From Yamadazyma tenuis (taxonomy: Eukaryota > Ascomycota > Pichiomycetes > Serinales > Debaryomycetaceae), in assembly GCF_029203305.1 (NCBI RefSeq), contig NC_089461.1, forward strand, positions 1,922,001 to 1,986,000: a stretch of DNA of 64,000 bases. Reading direction: 5' to 3'. Of this stretch, positions 38,476-48,522 are shown piece by piece (position 1 is the first letter of the stretch; each line of letters opens with the position of its first letter). The notes below the pieces were generated by a model that had not been told where the DNA came from, made no database searches, and was given only the letters and a program-made list of their open reading frames with translations. The position numbers and the translations under genes are program-made.

Positions 38476-38592
38476 TTAGAATCTTTGGTTGGATTTTTTG
38501 GCCTTCAATTTGTTTACTGTGATAGTACCAACAACAGCACAAAAGGCCAAGAAGACCAAGACGAAAACCAAGATAACACCAGGAGGTAACAT
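38476..38592 (-). CDS. Plasma-membrane H+-ATPase proteolipid, PMP1-like
   Basis: A 38-codon ORF that length filters discard. The N-terminus MLPPGVILVFVLVFLAF closely matches S. cerevisiae Pmp1/Pmp2 (LPGGVILVFILVGLA), small single-pass regulators of the plasma-membrane H+-ATPase Pma1. The membrane segment (about residues 5-26) is followed by a basic tail (NKLKAKKSNQRF) that should face the cytosol and bind anionic lipids. The final Q-R-F is also the end of Pmp1. A TATA box in the right orientation lies 90 bp upstream. Codon use (TTG, GTC, GCC, GGT) is that of well expressed yeast genes. The nearest genes point in other directions. Confidence 0.85.
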   Translation of the reverse strand: MLPPGVILVFVLVFLAFCAVVGTITVNKLKAKKSNQRF

Positions 38593-39713
38593 ATTATTAG
38601 CTTAGTTAAAAAGTGTTAGTTTTAAAAGAAAACTGAAAGGAAAATTCAAAAAAAAAATTTGCTGGTGGACAATCTAATTTGTATTTATACCAAACCATTT
38701 TCGGACCGATATCAACGTAGGAAAATCCAGCGGCGCACGCATGAAAAAAAATATCGCAGGTGCCGTCCGCTTCGTCCGGGTATTGGTGTGCCCTGGCGGT
38801 AGCTTCGTGCGAGATTACCGCCGATGGCCATATAAATAGTTGCGGAATGCTCGGAGTATCTTTATACAATAAACCAAAACCTGTCAAAGTTATGGGTCGG
38901 AAATACTTTGTTTTCGCTATGTTTACTTTAAGGTTTACTCGGTCAGCAACAAAATAGATCGTTTTGCAGGGTTCAAGGAGGTGATTTTTTCACCCCACTT
39001 TGGAACAGTTGGTAGGTGTGGATGTTTATCGAAATGCGCATACCTGTTAATGAAACACGGCTGGTTGAATACAGTGTATGGACAATTGTATGAATGAGGT
39101 ATTTGTCAAAAACCAACGAAATTTGCTAGCTGCATATCCTCATTCGGTCGTATGCCCATTTAAAGAAGCTAGGCTTTTCCCGCATTCAGCACATCTACCC
39201 GGATTTCAGAGCTTGACCCCGGCCCTGCCGCACCCGCCCCTGGGGAAAGTTTTTTGCTTAATATTTCAAAACTCGCCAGGCCACACCCAAAGATCTTTCA
39301 ATGGGAGACAAGGGTTTAAGTGGTTCTCTAATGGTAGGGCTACCACTTAGTATGCTGCTAGTATTCCCGAGTGCATCCAGTACCCTCGGTATATGCGGAT
39401 ATTCACCACCATTACCGATTACTCGTCACCCTCGGTCGGTCCGGGTGTCCAACCGCTTTATAACCGATAGTGGTCGTGGAACTGCACCGGCTCATCTCGC
39501 TATTCTTATCGTACATTCATCTCTAAATACAGATTCTTTAAAACACTTTGAAGCTGTGTCGGTAGTTTACAAAATTTACACTACAATGACGATACAAGCA
39601 TCATCAATTGTCTAATGGCAGCACAAAACAAACAAAAGAAAGGCCCTTCTCTCAATTTCAATAATGAGGAATGTTGGGCCTTGCTCCAAAAACGTTATCC
39701 GATCCGATAGGAA
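38593..39713. other. Promoter region of PMP1-like gene and MIP1 3' flank
   Basis: About 1.1 kb between the PMP1-like start and the MIP1 stop. It contains the PMP1 TATA box near its left edge. Short open frames of about 65-105 codons here show no family features. A plus-strand TATAAATAG occurs near 38830, but no transcript product is evident. Confidence 0.5.
38682..38689 (-). promoter_or_regulatory. TATA box of the PMP1-like gene
   Basis: TATAAATA on the minus strand, 90 bp before the start codon. Position and match fit a TATA element for a highly expressed gene. No experimental support. Confidence 0.55.
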
Positions 39714-42700
39714 CTAGAGTAATGAGCTACGTCTTCGTCGCTGTACCGGTATCAACTTCACCAGGTCCTGAAATAACTTCGTGGTTCGTCGGCCCAGCGT
39801 ACTACCCCCGGGATCGTGAGTATTTGCTGCACCTTCAGGTAGTTTCAGGTAACCTAGGAATGTTGATGTGCTCGCCAGTTGAGACTGTCGTAGCTTGGCG
39901 GTAGGTGCTGACTGTGTCAACTCCATACCGGCCAGCCGTGATAGTTGAAAGCCCGCTGACGTATCGTTCATCTCTGATTTTGGATATGACTGTTGTTCAA
40001 AGGTATCATTGTGCTGCTCGTTCAAAGGATTCATCAATGGCTTATTCGTGGACGTATTTAAAACCTTATTCAATGGCTCATTCGTGGACTTGTTTAAAAC
40101 CTTATTCAATGGCTTATTCATGGGCTTATTCATGAACGTGTTTAAAACCTTATTGAATGGCTTATACGTGGGCTTATTCAATGGCTTATTCAAGAACTTA
40201 TTCAATGGCTTGTTAGGTAATTTGGTGTTTTCCAGGTTGCTCAATGGTTTCTTAGTCCCCTCCAGTTTCTTTTGTTTCTTGATCTTGGCTCCAATAATTT
40301 CCTCAAGGTCCTTGCTACCATCGCTGACAATATCATATTCTTCCATCTTTGTTATCCGTTTAGGTGGTTCAAAGTAGTTATAGTGGCTTTGTCTCTGCAA
40401 CTTACCAAACTCAAAAAGATTCCGTCGCCAGTCTTCTTTTGAAGTGGCCACCTCCATTTGTAGCTTAATGGCTAGCATCTCGTTGTCGAGTCCTCCTTCC
40501 AATTTCTCTAAGATCTTGGGATTACTCTTAAACTGGAGGTTCACGTCGTTTTTGCGGATGGCATCATTGGAGTTGGAAAGCTTCAATACTTCACTGGTTT
40601 CAAGCTTCTCCAACAACTTGTATATATCCAAAGACTCTCCACTTGGAATCGCGTTTGGCTGTGACGGAGTAATACAGTCCAAAGTGACCTCCTTCCTCAA
40701 AACCTTGTCGATGTCAACTTCAGAGAAAAACGCAACCGACTGGGGAAGTTCATTGAATCCAAGCCGTTCCACAAACATGGCTCTGGTCCATAAGTTGCTG
40801 ATTTGCAACAATAATGCCAGCTTATACTTGTCTTCCTCCTTCACCAAGTACCTGACCTCATCATGAACAGTTATCATCAACCGAGCATCAAGCTTGTACT
40901 TGTTAATCAAGTACTCCATCGACACAATCAAGAGATGTAAATAGTCGACACCCGAACTCTGGATTGCCCAGTTCACTCGGGAAGTTAAGAAATTGTTCTT
41001 GTTCAAGTTTTTGGCAGTTAAGGCATCAGTGATGGAGGATCCTAACACTGGAGTTCTGGGATCATCGAACTGAGCGATCGATTCCAAAGCATTAAACATC
41101 ACACTTTCGGTTCCTCCGTGGTAGAGTTTCCGCTTTAAAAGCTTAGAGTTCCCAATATTACCCTTCGTCTCTGAATACAACTTCTTGGCCATGGCTTCTG
41201 CTTCTTTGTCGCTCAACTTGTTGTTGCACTGTTTCAACAAAGTGGTTGCAAACTTCACCCCAGCCCCATAGATTCTCCCGTAGTTGAAGATCTTGGCATC
41301 ACCTCTGCTGATACCTAGGATTTCTGCTGTCTTGGAGTGTAAGTCGGTGCCATGGTTCTTGTCTCCTTCCAATGTCATCCACGATAATGCAGTACTCCCG
41401 TGGACCTTGAATGCAGAATCCCCGATCAAAGCAGCTATCCACAACTCTTCTGAATCCACATCTGCTCCCACAATCACGTATCCTTCTGGAGCTTCAACGA
41501 GAGACTTCAATTCGGATCCTATTCTATTCTTCTTGGCGTTAGAAGCAGTTAACCATGTGTTTTCAGTGGCTCTTCTGGTGATGGTCCCCATGGTAACCAA
41601 TTTGGGCAAGATAATCCCCATATCAGGGTGGTTCTTTGACTCTTTTTTGGTATTGAAGAAGATATTTTTGCTCTGGAATGGGTCGGAGTAGACTACAAAC
41701 TGCTCCAAGATTCTTCTTCTATTACCCATCCAGTACGACGCGGTGGAGTTCAAATCAAGAATTTCTTGCGCATAAGTGTACTCGGATGTCAATGTTCCAT
41801 CTTGGAAGTATTGGGAATACGATTTGGACATGATTGCCGTACATCTTTTGCTGTTTCCATCAGGATGTGGGATCTTGAACAATTCGTACCAAGTATTATC
41901 AGTGGGCTGAAGTTCTTCTTCATAAATCTCCAAGTCTTCTTCCGTCAACTTGGCTCTGATATAGTTTTTGGCCTCGATTCGCCTAACTTCTTCCTCATTA
42001 TACCGAACCTTGAAACACCATCCATTGCTGTCGGTCCAAAAAATGCTGTGACCTTCCCACTTCAACTTCAATAATAAAGGGGTGATTCTGGTACGCACAG
42101 AGATATTCATCTCTCTCTGTCCTGCTTTCGAGTCTGCTGGAGACTTGAAGAGCTCTCTATACCATTCGGGGTAGCCCGTAAGATAGGCCTGCTTTGCATA
42201 CGGCTCCCCATTCTTCTTCAACCTGGGCTGTTTGATGGTCCAGTCCAACTGTCCAATCCATGGGTCATTTTTGATATCGGGTCTCAGACCTTCGTCTCCA
42301 GTATCAATGAACCTCACCAACTCATTTACTCTGTCCTTGAGAATATTGGTCACAGAGTCTCTGTTCTCTTGGTACACATGTTCTGCACTCTCGAGGTAGT
42401 TATCCCATTTCTTGGTGGTGGGCAACATCAACGAACCAAGAGGCTTCAAAGCTGCAAACGACACCGGGTGAGGAGCCTTCTCCTTAAATATCGGGAAGAG
42501 CTTCTTGGTGACCTCAAAGGTCGCATTCACATCATTAGAGCAATAATCCATTAAATTATCGAAATCTTCAATGATTTCCATCGGCTCTAACGTCGAGAAC
42601 ACGTCCCGTGCTTGCTTGTCGAGTTTGAAACCACAGTGGAAGTTGGCGACACTTGCCAATGAGTTGGGTGAACCTTTCGAAAGCCATGGGTTATCTTCGA

Positions 42701-43652
42701 GATCTTGGGTGAACTCGGTGATATAGTCGATATACGGGAGTTCTCCCGTTCCGTCGGCTTCGTTGAGATCTTCAAGGTCTTCTGCTTCGTTGATTTTAGT
42801 GGCAGACTTGTTGTGCTTCTGCCAAAGGGTTCGCTGGTTGGAACATAAGCCAGATACGGCGATATGGAGTGACATGCTATCCAAAAAAAACGCTTTGGAC
42901 TGGTGGATGTTATACTCCTCGAGAATCCGGGCTCTATCGTACGAGACATTGTGCCCCACTATGAGCTTTTCCTCCTTGAGAGTGTTCATGGGTATGAGAT
43001 GTTCCCAGTCGTCGTGGGTCTGGTCTTTGGCAAAGTTGGTGAGGAACGGCGAAACCCACCCGTACCACGCCTTGGGCGTCACCGCCGTGGCTATCACTGC
43101 GTATGGCGACCGTTTGTACATCACTTCCACGTCGAAAACTATCTCAGGCTCCAACGGGTATTTCACATGTTCTGGTTCTTTATTCTCCTCGTACCGGTAC
43201 CAGCCAGGCTTGAAGACCCACTTGGAGGGCTTCGGCGGTAGCGTGGACCCTTCCTTGAAAAACTCATTACACATCCCCAAGTATGGCTCGCTGCTCTTCA
43301 ACCCGATCTTGAAAAAGTGCTCATCGAGAGTATTGTTTCCCACCAAGTTTGGAAAATTCTCGATGTTGATAGGATCGTAGAGCTGTGTTTTCTTCCCAAA
43401 AAGCCCGTGGTGCTTAAGGTGGTTTTTGGCGATACTAACAAGTGCTTGGTTATTAGGTTTTAGGTAGGTTTTGGGAGGATTTTTGGGAAATACCTTTTTG
43501 TGGAGTCCTTCTGATAAGTACTGGATTCCGAGTTGGTTGACTCGTGGCTGCTCGCACCGCTTTGCGCTGGCACCCAACCTCCTGGTGGTGTGGAGACGCC
43601 CTAGTCTCTGCGTTTGTGACGGTAGCATTTGTGGCAGTAGCGTTCGGATCAT
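39714..43652 (-). CDS. MIP1: Mitochondrial DNA polymerase gamma, Mip1
   Basis: Replicates and proofreads mitochondrial DNA. The protein is 1,312 residues from Met at 43652, with a basic N-terminus (MIRTLLPQM...TRRLGASAKR) fitting a mitochondrial presequence. Proofreading motifs are present: Exo I (FDVEV), Exo II (VGHNVSYDR), Exo III (YCSNDVNAT). Polymerase motifs follow: A (GADVDSEELW), B (RGDAKIFNYGRIYGAG) and C (TVHDEVRY). A yeast-type C-terminal extension follows, containing an unusual NKPLNK-type tandem section (see repeat). A 27-nt longer start is possible. The reading frame is intact. Confidence 0.95.
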   Translation of the reverse strand: MIRTLLPQMLPSQTQRLGRLHTTRRLGASAKRCEQPRVNQLGIQYLSEGLHKKVFPKNPPKTYLKPNNQALVSIAKNHLKHHGLFGKKTQLYDPINIENFPNLVGNNTLDEHFFKIGLKSSEPYLGMCNEFFKEGSTLPPKPSKWVFKPGWYRYEENKEPEHVKYPLEPEIVFDVEVMYKRSPYAVIATAVTPKAWYGWVSPFLTNFAKDQTHDDWEHLIPMNTLKEEKLIVGHNVSYDRARILEEYNIHQSKAFFLDSMSLHIAVSGLCSNQRTLWQKHNKSATKINEAEDLEDLNEADGTGELPYIDYITEFTQDLEDNPWLSKGSPNSLASVANFHCGFKLDKQARDVFSTLEPMEIIEDFDNLMDYCSNDVNATFEVTKKLFPIFKEKAPHPVSFAALKPLGSLMLPTTKKWDNYLESAEHVYQENRDSVTNILKDRVNELVRFIDTGDEGLRPDIKNDPWIGQLDWTIKQPRLKKNGEPYAKQAYLTGYPEWYRELFKSPADSKAGQREMNISVRTRITPLLLKLKWEGHSIFWTDSNGWCFKVRYNEEEVRRIEAKNYIRAKLTEEDLEIYEEELQPTDNTWYELFKIPHPDGNSKRCTAIMSKSYSQYFQDGTLTSEYTYAQEILDLNSTASYWMGNRRRILEQFVVYSDPFQSKNIFFNTKKESKNHPDMGIILPKLVTMGTITRRATENTWLTASNAKKNRIGSELKSLVEAPEGYVIVGADVDSEELWIAALIGDSAFKVHGSTALSWMTLEGDKNHGTDLHSKTAEILGISRGDAKIFNYGRIYGAGVKFATTLLKQCNNKLSDKEAEAMAKKLYSETKGNIGNSKLLKRKLYHGGTESVMFNALESIAQFDDPRTPVLGSSITDALTAKNLNKNNFLTSRVNWAIQSSGVDYLHLLIVSMEYLINKYKLDARLMITVHDEVRYLVKEEDKYKLALLLQISNLWTRAMFVERLGFNELPQSVAFFSEVDIDKVLRKEVTLDCITPSQPNAIPSGESLDIYKLLEKLETSEVLKLSNSNDAIRKNDVNLQFKSNPKILEKLEGGLDNEMLAIKLQMEVATSKEDWRRNLFEFGKLQRQSHYNYFEPPKRITKMEEYDIVSDGSKDLEEIIGAKIKKQKKLEGTKKPLSNLENTKLPNKPLNKFLNKPLNKPTYKPFNKVLNTFMNKPMNKPLNKVLNKSTNEPLNKVLNTSTNKPLMNPLNEQHNDTFEQQSYPKSEMNDTSAGFQLSRLAGMELTQSAPTAKLRQSQLASTSTFLGYLKLPEGAANTHDPGGSTLGRRTTKLFQDLVKLIPVQRRRRSSLL
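40020..40215 (-). repeat. NKPLNK tandem repeats in the Mip1 C-terminal extension
   Basis: A low-complexity protein repeat (NKPLNK, NKVLN, NKPMNK, NKSTNEPLNK) with a partly regular 36-bp, 12-residue higher unit around tttaaaaccttattcaatgg on the plus strand. It lies downstream of all polymerase motifs, within the fungal C-terminal extension. It is likely variable in length between strains. Confidence 0.85.
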
Positions 43653-44059
43653 CTTGATGCAAAAAGCTGGATCAAACAATTAGGCGAAAGCAGGATAAAA
43701 TAAGGGTGCAAAGGCAATTCCAGAAGCTCTAGGTTGGAACTTGCCAGATTTAGTAAAGTAATCAATTGATGACACCAAAGAATAGTGTTTGGAATTCGGA
43801 TCAATCTGGTAAGTCAAAGGTTTGTCACCATCAGCAAGAAACATCGCGCCTTCGTGCCCAAGGGCGAAAATACCCATTCCTAAATCGGGCAAAATCAAAA
43901 TAACCGTTTATTCAACCCAACACAGTTTGTGAGAGCTAAACAAACAACATCGTACATAAACAACCTTTCCCAGGTTCCCGAGAATTGCGGTTCTTTTTTT
44001 TTAACCAAAACACATCCCAAGCCATTTTAAACAAAAAGCGAGAAATCAACAACCTCAGA
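43653..44059. other. Divergent region, MIP1 and SAP-like membrane protein
   Basis: About 400 bp. It is half occupied by the possible small protein at 43680-43877, with the promoter of the gene at 44060 in the other half. Nothing else was seen. Confidence 0.45.
43680..43877 (-). CDS. Possible small protein just upstream of MIP1
   Basis: 65 codons from Met at 43877 (72 from 43898), stopping 27 nt before the MIP1 start. Codon choice is strongly yeast-like (GGT, TTG, AAG, AGA, GCT) and the sequence looks protein-like (TYQIDPNSKHYSLVSSIDYF), unlike random frames. I do not recognise a family. It could be a small independent gene, a coding uORF on the MIP1 transcript, or a sequence that conserves an upstream exon. 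If real, its codons would cover the MIP1 promoter region, which is unusual. Confidence rests on codon use only. Confidence 0.42.
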   Translation of the reverse strand: MGIFALGHEGAMFLADGDKPLTYQIDPNSKHYSLVSSIDYFTKSGKFQPRASGIAFAPLFYPAFA

Positions 44060-45007
44060 ATGGTAGATTTAAGTTCGTATAAAAAAGCCGAATTATTGTC
44101 TGTGGCCCACAAGGTCAACGTGGCTGCCAACAGCAAGGACACTAAGAAGACGTTGATCGAGAAAATCGAGGCCTACATCAGCGAGGCTGGTACCACCGGT
44201 GAGGAATTGGTGGAAGCAGGCTTGGAAGCAACCGATGATGATAGTGAAGATGATGCGTCAACTTTAATTGATCCACAACCTAAGGAAACCGAAGAAGACG
44301 ACGAGGAGTACAAGGGCCCTCCTATCGACGTGCTCAAGTACTTTGACCCGATCATCAAGTGTGCTGAGGAAAAATACCAAAAGGTGTTGGAGTTCACTGA
44401 CAAGGTTGGTATCACTACTTTGGAATACAATGATGAATTAAGAGAAAACTTGTCAGGTACCATCACATTGAATTACATCGAGTTGATCTTCGAGTTCACC
44501 TACTTTATCTACACGTTTGTGCCTTTGGTGGCGATCAAGGATAATGCTAGTATCCACCCATACCTCAAGAACTTGATTCCTTTCTTGTCGGACATCACTT
44601 TGAAGATCCCAGACTTAACCTACTTGTTCAACTTCAAGGTCTTGTCGATTGCTTTGAACTGGGGGGCCTACGCGGTGTTATTGCCATTGTTGTTGTCGTT
44701 CTACTTCAACTTTTCCAGAAGAACCATTTTGGTTGACGAAGATACCAGTGTATTGTTGAGAATCTACAAGTATGATCCTTTTATCTTTGCCTTGTCGAAG
44801 GTGTTGATATTCTTCTTCATTACCTATAACACCGGTTCGTTGTCGGTCTGGAGTTCCTACTCTTCTTTATTTAAGGCCTTGCAAACCCACTTTTTGATTC
44901 AACTCGGGTTCTACAAGGAATACACCTTGTTATTGGGTAACTTCCCATTGGTTTTGGGAATTGCCAATGTTGTCATTGGTCTCTATGCTCAATTTGAAGA
45001 CTTCTAG
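44060..45007 (+). CDS. SAP-like domain multi-pass membrane protein, unknown
   Basis: 315 residues from Met at 44060. The N-terminal 40 residues (YKKAELLSVAHKVNVAANSKDTKK...) form a helix-extension-helix like a SAP/HeH motif, followed by a very acidic linker (residues about 55-85, ATDDDSEDDAS, KETEEDDEEY). From about residue 135 there are four to five hydrophobic segments (IELIFEFTYFIYTFVPLV, GAYAVLLPLLLSFYF, KVLIFFFITYN, GIANVVIGLYAQF). SAP-like plus membrane segments recalls Heh1/Src1 at the inner nuclear membrane, but the arrangement differs and I cannot assign it. Codon use is strongly biased to preferred yeast codons, suggesting good expression. It is tail-to-tail with the next gene. Confidence 0.7.
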   Translation: MVDLSSYKKAELLSVAHKVNVAANSKDTKKTLIEKIEAYISEAGTTGEELVEAGLEATDDDSEDDASTLIDPQPKETEEDDEEYKGPPIDVLKYFDPIIKCAEEKYQKVLEFTDKVGITTLEYNDELRENLSGTITLNYIELIFEFTYFIYTFVPLVAIKDNASIHPYLKNLIPFLSDITLKIPDLTYLFNFKVLSIALNWGAYAVLLPLLLSFYFNFSRRTILVDEDTSVLLRIYKYDPFIFALSKVLIFFFITYNTGSLSVWSSYSSLFKALQTHFLIQLGFYKEYTLLLGNFPLVLGIANVVIGLYAQFEDF

Positions 45008-45156
45008 TCTTTGTGTACTGTCTATCTTTGTTTTATTATGTTTATTACTGTAACATTAGCTATGTTTTCAATAAATATCTCCGTGATTAATATTACATTG
45101 CTAATTATGCTATTCACTACAAGTAGACCGTATACAAGCTGTTATACCTGGTACTG

Positions 45157-47163
45157 CTACTTCCACTTAGACTTGATGCCCATTACCTCGAAATCTTCGT
45201 TCATCTGATCCTGGTTCACCGGTTGAGGTCCTACAAAGTGCTTCAGGATCTTGGCTAAAAGGAACGTTTCCGAGTTGAGATTCTCCTCATCCACCTCGAG
45301 GTTACTTCTTCTTCCACGTCTCTTGGGGGTATCAGGCACACTTGTAGTAGAATTGTTGAAAGACGACGCATAGGTGGAATCGGATCCACTCTCATATAAG
45401 GCACTCCTAAAAATCTGATGCTTGACATTCATGTTCATCTTCACGTCGTTCTTCTGTTTGTTTAAGTTGGTGGTAATCAAGTCAAACTCTTTGGATGACA
45501 CCAATGGCATGAAATCGGTGACATCGCTGAACTTGTCCATACTGTCGGAGAAAGTGTTTGTATGGAGATTTTCAATCATCTGCACCACCCTGGCTTCATC
45601 CTCGGCAGTCCCTCGGTTATCAGCCATGGCCAACTTTAGTTTCAAAATCTCCTTCAACTCAGGTCCATAGTTCCTCTCACTTATATCACTGTACAACTTG
45701 GAGCTTTCCTTATTAGTCAAGTCGGTCAACTCATTCCACATTTTACGGCTCTCAAGGAGCTTTTGAAACTGCTTTTTCTGGAACTCAAAGAAGTTCATCA
45801 ACTTGAGCAACTTGTTCAAGGTTGTTCCCTGGAACTTTCGGTATATCTTATCGGAATCTTGGTAAAAACTGGTCAATTGTCGTAACACCTCGTAGTTGAA
45901 CTCAAACTTCAACTTCACCAACTCCGAGTCCCGGTCCTCGGCCATTCGATCCTTCATCTTAGCCAACTGCTCATCGACCAAGTGCTGGTTCTCATTATCG
46001 GTAAGGTACACGGTTGAGGCTCTCAAGCCTCTGAGTTTGGTTATTAACTGCTTCTTCCTGGTCTTGAGTAGATGATGTTTATGCAATTCCTGGCGACTCT
46101 CAATGTCTGTAAGCGACATCAAGAGGCTCTCACGCTTCTTATTCAAGTCGCTTTTATGATAGCTGGTATACTTCTCAAGTCGTTTCGCCTCAGGATGTCG
46201 ACTGAGTACCCGTTCCTTATAGTTGAGCAAACTCGAGTACTCCTTGTCTACTGGCTTGTTCTTGACATTACTAAGGTTTGCCTGAATCGAAGCAGATAAG
46301 TGCTGAGATGCACTGGGTTCAAATGGATCGTAAAGCCCTCGGTACATTTTGTCGTACTGGTCTGTAACATTGATTTGGTCATAGTACGAGCTGTTTTCTT
46401 CCTCAGCCGCCCGGTCGTAGGCGTCTGACTGACTCTTCCGCTTTTTATCGATGTCGTATTCTTGGATCGAAAACCCTTCCTTGTCTGCTTGATACTTGAA
46501 ATCAGTCAAAGTACCAGCAGCACTTGCGACCACCATGTCTGTACGGGGCAAAATGGTGGAAGCATCCAAAAAGTCGGTAAACACATCGTGCGGCGTCAAT
46601 GTCGCCTTACTGGCGTCCAACGGATATGGCATGAAGTTTCGGGGTGGGAACGGTAAAGGTGCTAATTCAACTGGCTCCAACAATGGGGATTTCTGGTCTG
46701 TAAACAGCTTCCGTTTCCTGAGAAAGAACGCATTGTCGTCAATGTACGGGTCCGGCTTGATCACTGGCGGTGGCGGAAATATAAAAGGTATCATGATTCC
46801 TTCCCCGTGAGACTCCAATTCCACCGGCACCGCAGGGGCAAGTGGAGGAGGAAACAAACTTATCATCTTGTCGATGGCTGGCGCATACCTGGCGACATTT
46901 TCCGGGTCTATGTCCGTGAAGAAGTCACTGGGCTGGTACGGGGGGAATATTATAGGTAATCCGTTTTTGGGGATGTTATGCAACTGGCGGCTGTGAAATC
47001 GGGGAATCTGGGTGCCAGCAGCCATAGAATTCCCAAGGCCAGGAGACCGCATGTGGGTGGACATTTGCGATAGTTCCATCAACCTCTGGCGCTTCAGGGG
47101 GTTTTCAAGGAGGTTTTTTGCAAATGTATCGTCAGCAGCAGGAAGTGGTCGTTTCAAGTCCAT
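45157..47163 (-). CDS. Unrecognised coiled-coil nuclear-type protein
   Basis: 668 residues from Met at 47163. The N-terminus is basic (LKRPLPAAD...NPLKRQRL), then Pro-rich loops (IIFPPYQP, FPPPLAP, IFPPPPVIKPDP). Residues about 300-560 are strongly helical and charged (KSDLNKKRESLLMSLTDIESRQ, KQFQKLLESRKMWNELTDL), typical of a coiled coil. A basic KRRGRRS patch follows near residue 620. This looks like a chromatin or transcription co-regulator (for example subunits of Sin3/Rpd3-type complexes), but no domain is named. The upstream Met at 47187 adds eight residues. Confidence 0.65.
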   Translation of the reverse strand: MDLKRPLPAADDTFAKNLLENPLKRQRLMELSQMSTHMRSPGLGNSMAAGTQIPRFHSRQLHNIPKNGLPIIFPPYQPSDFFTDIDPENVARYAPAIDKMISLFPPPLAPAVPVELESHGEGIMIPFIFPPPPVIKPDPYIDDNAFFLRKRKLFTDQKSPLLEPVELAPLPFPPRNFMPYPLDASKATLTPHDVFTDFLDASTILPRTDMVVASAAGTLTDFKYQADKEGFSIQEYDIDKKRKSQSDAYDRAAEEENSSYYDQINVTDQYDKMYRGLYDPFEPSASQHLSASIQANLSNVKNKPVDKEYSSLLNYKERVLSRHPEAKRLEKYTSYHKSDLNKKRESLLMSLTDIESRQELHKHHLLKTRKKQLITKLRGLRASTVYLTDNENQHLVDEQLAKMKDRMAEDRDSELVKLKFEFNYEVLRQLTSFYQDSDKIYRKFQGTTLNKLLKLMNFFEFQKKQFQKLLESRKMWNELTDLTNKESSKLYSDISERNYGPELKEILKLKLAMADNRGTAEDEARVVQMIENLHTNTFSDSMDKFSDVTDFMPLVSSKEFDLITTNLNKQKNDVKMNMNVKHQIFRSALYESGSDSTYASSFNNSTTSVPDTPKRRGRRSNLEVDEENLNSETFLLAKILKHFVGPQPVNQDQMNEDFEVMGIKSKWK

Positions 47164-48522
47164 TATCACTCGAGGGGTGCAACACAAAAAAACGGGAACA
47201 AAGGGGTGAATTCACTGGATTTAGCCCAGACGTGGGAGTAGACTCTGTTCTCGGCGATATAAGGGGGTTGAGGTCACAAACAGCGCTTTTTTTGTTTGTG
47301 CTGGAGCAGCTGCTAATGTTCAGTAAAGATGAAGTGTTTGCAAAAAAGAGCGAGAAAAGGTTTTCGGCGATTTTATCTGACGGTCGCAACTGCCCAGACA
47401 CCCACATCAGATAAAAATGGGGGTGGAGATGGAAAGGATGCTTTTTGGATGTATGCGGAGATCAATATTGACAGAAAAGCTACCATGGATGATTTTGGTG
47501 GTTTTTCGTAGATTTTTGAGGCTTTCTTTATAAAACTATGGGCTCGTCACCCTTTCGTAGAATTTACATTTTCCAGAGATTAGGAGAGAAATAAATAAAA
47601 ATAGCGTAAATACCCGTATTTAACTCCAAAATACCCGAAAAAACAACCATCACCATCTCCCCACTCATCTCTCCAATACCACGCTATTTATACACCGGTT
47701 ATCTTTTCTCCTATTCGACTTCTACCGGGTGGACGTTTTTTTGCAACAATTGGGGGGTGCGCCGGCGCACGACCAACATAACAATTATACCATTTTCAGG
47801 AAAATGTTAAATCCCCCAAACCCCTTGTCACCACCTCCGGCACCATCCCGCACCAACCCTGGCCGAATTTACCGCCAGGTAGCCAAAACAATATATACGT
47901 ACATTTCGCCGTTCGTGCCTGTCGCTTCGTGCCTGGCAAAAAGGGGCCCAGGCCATGCACGCAGGGCCAGTGCGCAACGACTCAAAGTCTGACCCATACA
48001 CCCACATGGTCTGTAGTACTGGCTGCTGGCACCAGCTGGTACCGGTACACCTCACCATCGGTGAACATCACCAGTAAATACCACCAGTAAACACCACCAG
48101 TACATACCACTGCGTTTTTGGTAAATCGTCTCTGTCAATTCACGCCTATTATTACCGTGCGCTTTGGCTTGCTCGCTCGCTCAGAGTCAGAAAAAATCTA
48201 AAAACATTTAGACACACATTACATAAATCTTTTCAGTGTTTACTGACCATCAGTCTTCAACTTGTTTAAAGACCTTCAATCCATTCAAGAACAGCACGTC
48301 ATTTGGTATCCACGCCCAAGCGCCTTGCAATTGTCCTTGTTTTCTTCGCGTTCCACTGGTTCTTGCAAACCCCCCAGATTCCATATCAACAAAGTTAGGG
48401 CTTTCACCAAAGCAACCAACCCCGTCGCGTGATTCCAAGCTTAAGGCGGTCCAGTTCATTCGTTCATCTGTGTTGGCACGTTCTGGGTATTTGATTGATT
48501 GCCAATTACTGTACTGCCCAAA
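47164..48522. other. Divergent promoter region, coiled-coil gene and IOC4-like gene
   Basis: About 1.36 kb with no gene supported. It contains a small 13-bp tandem repeat near 48067-48105. No tRNA or snoRNA boxes were found by eye. Confidence 0.5.
48067..48105. repeat. 13-bp tandem repeat upstream of IOC4-like gene
   Basis: Three copies of a 13-bp unit like accaccagtaaac, beginning at 48067, 48080 and 48093, with a further partial copy. It lies about 420 bp before the downstream start codon. Short and possibly a polymorphic microsatellite. Confidence 0.7.
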
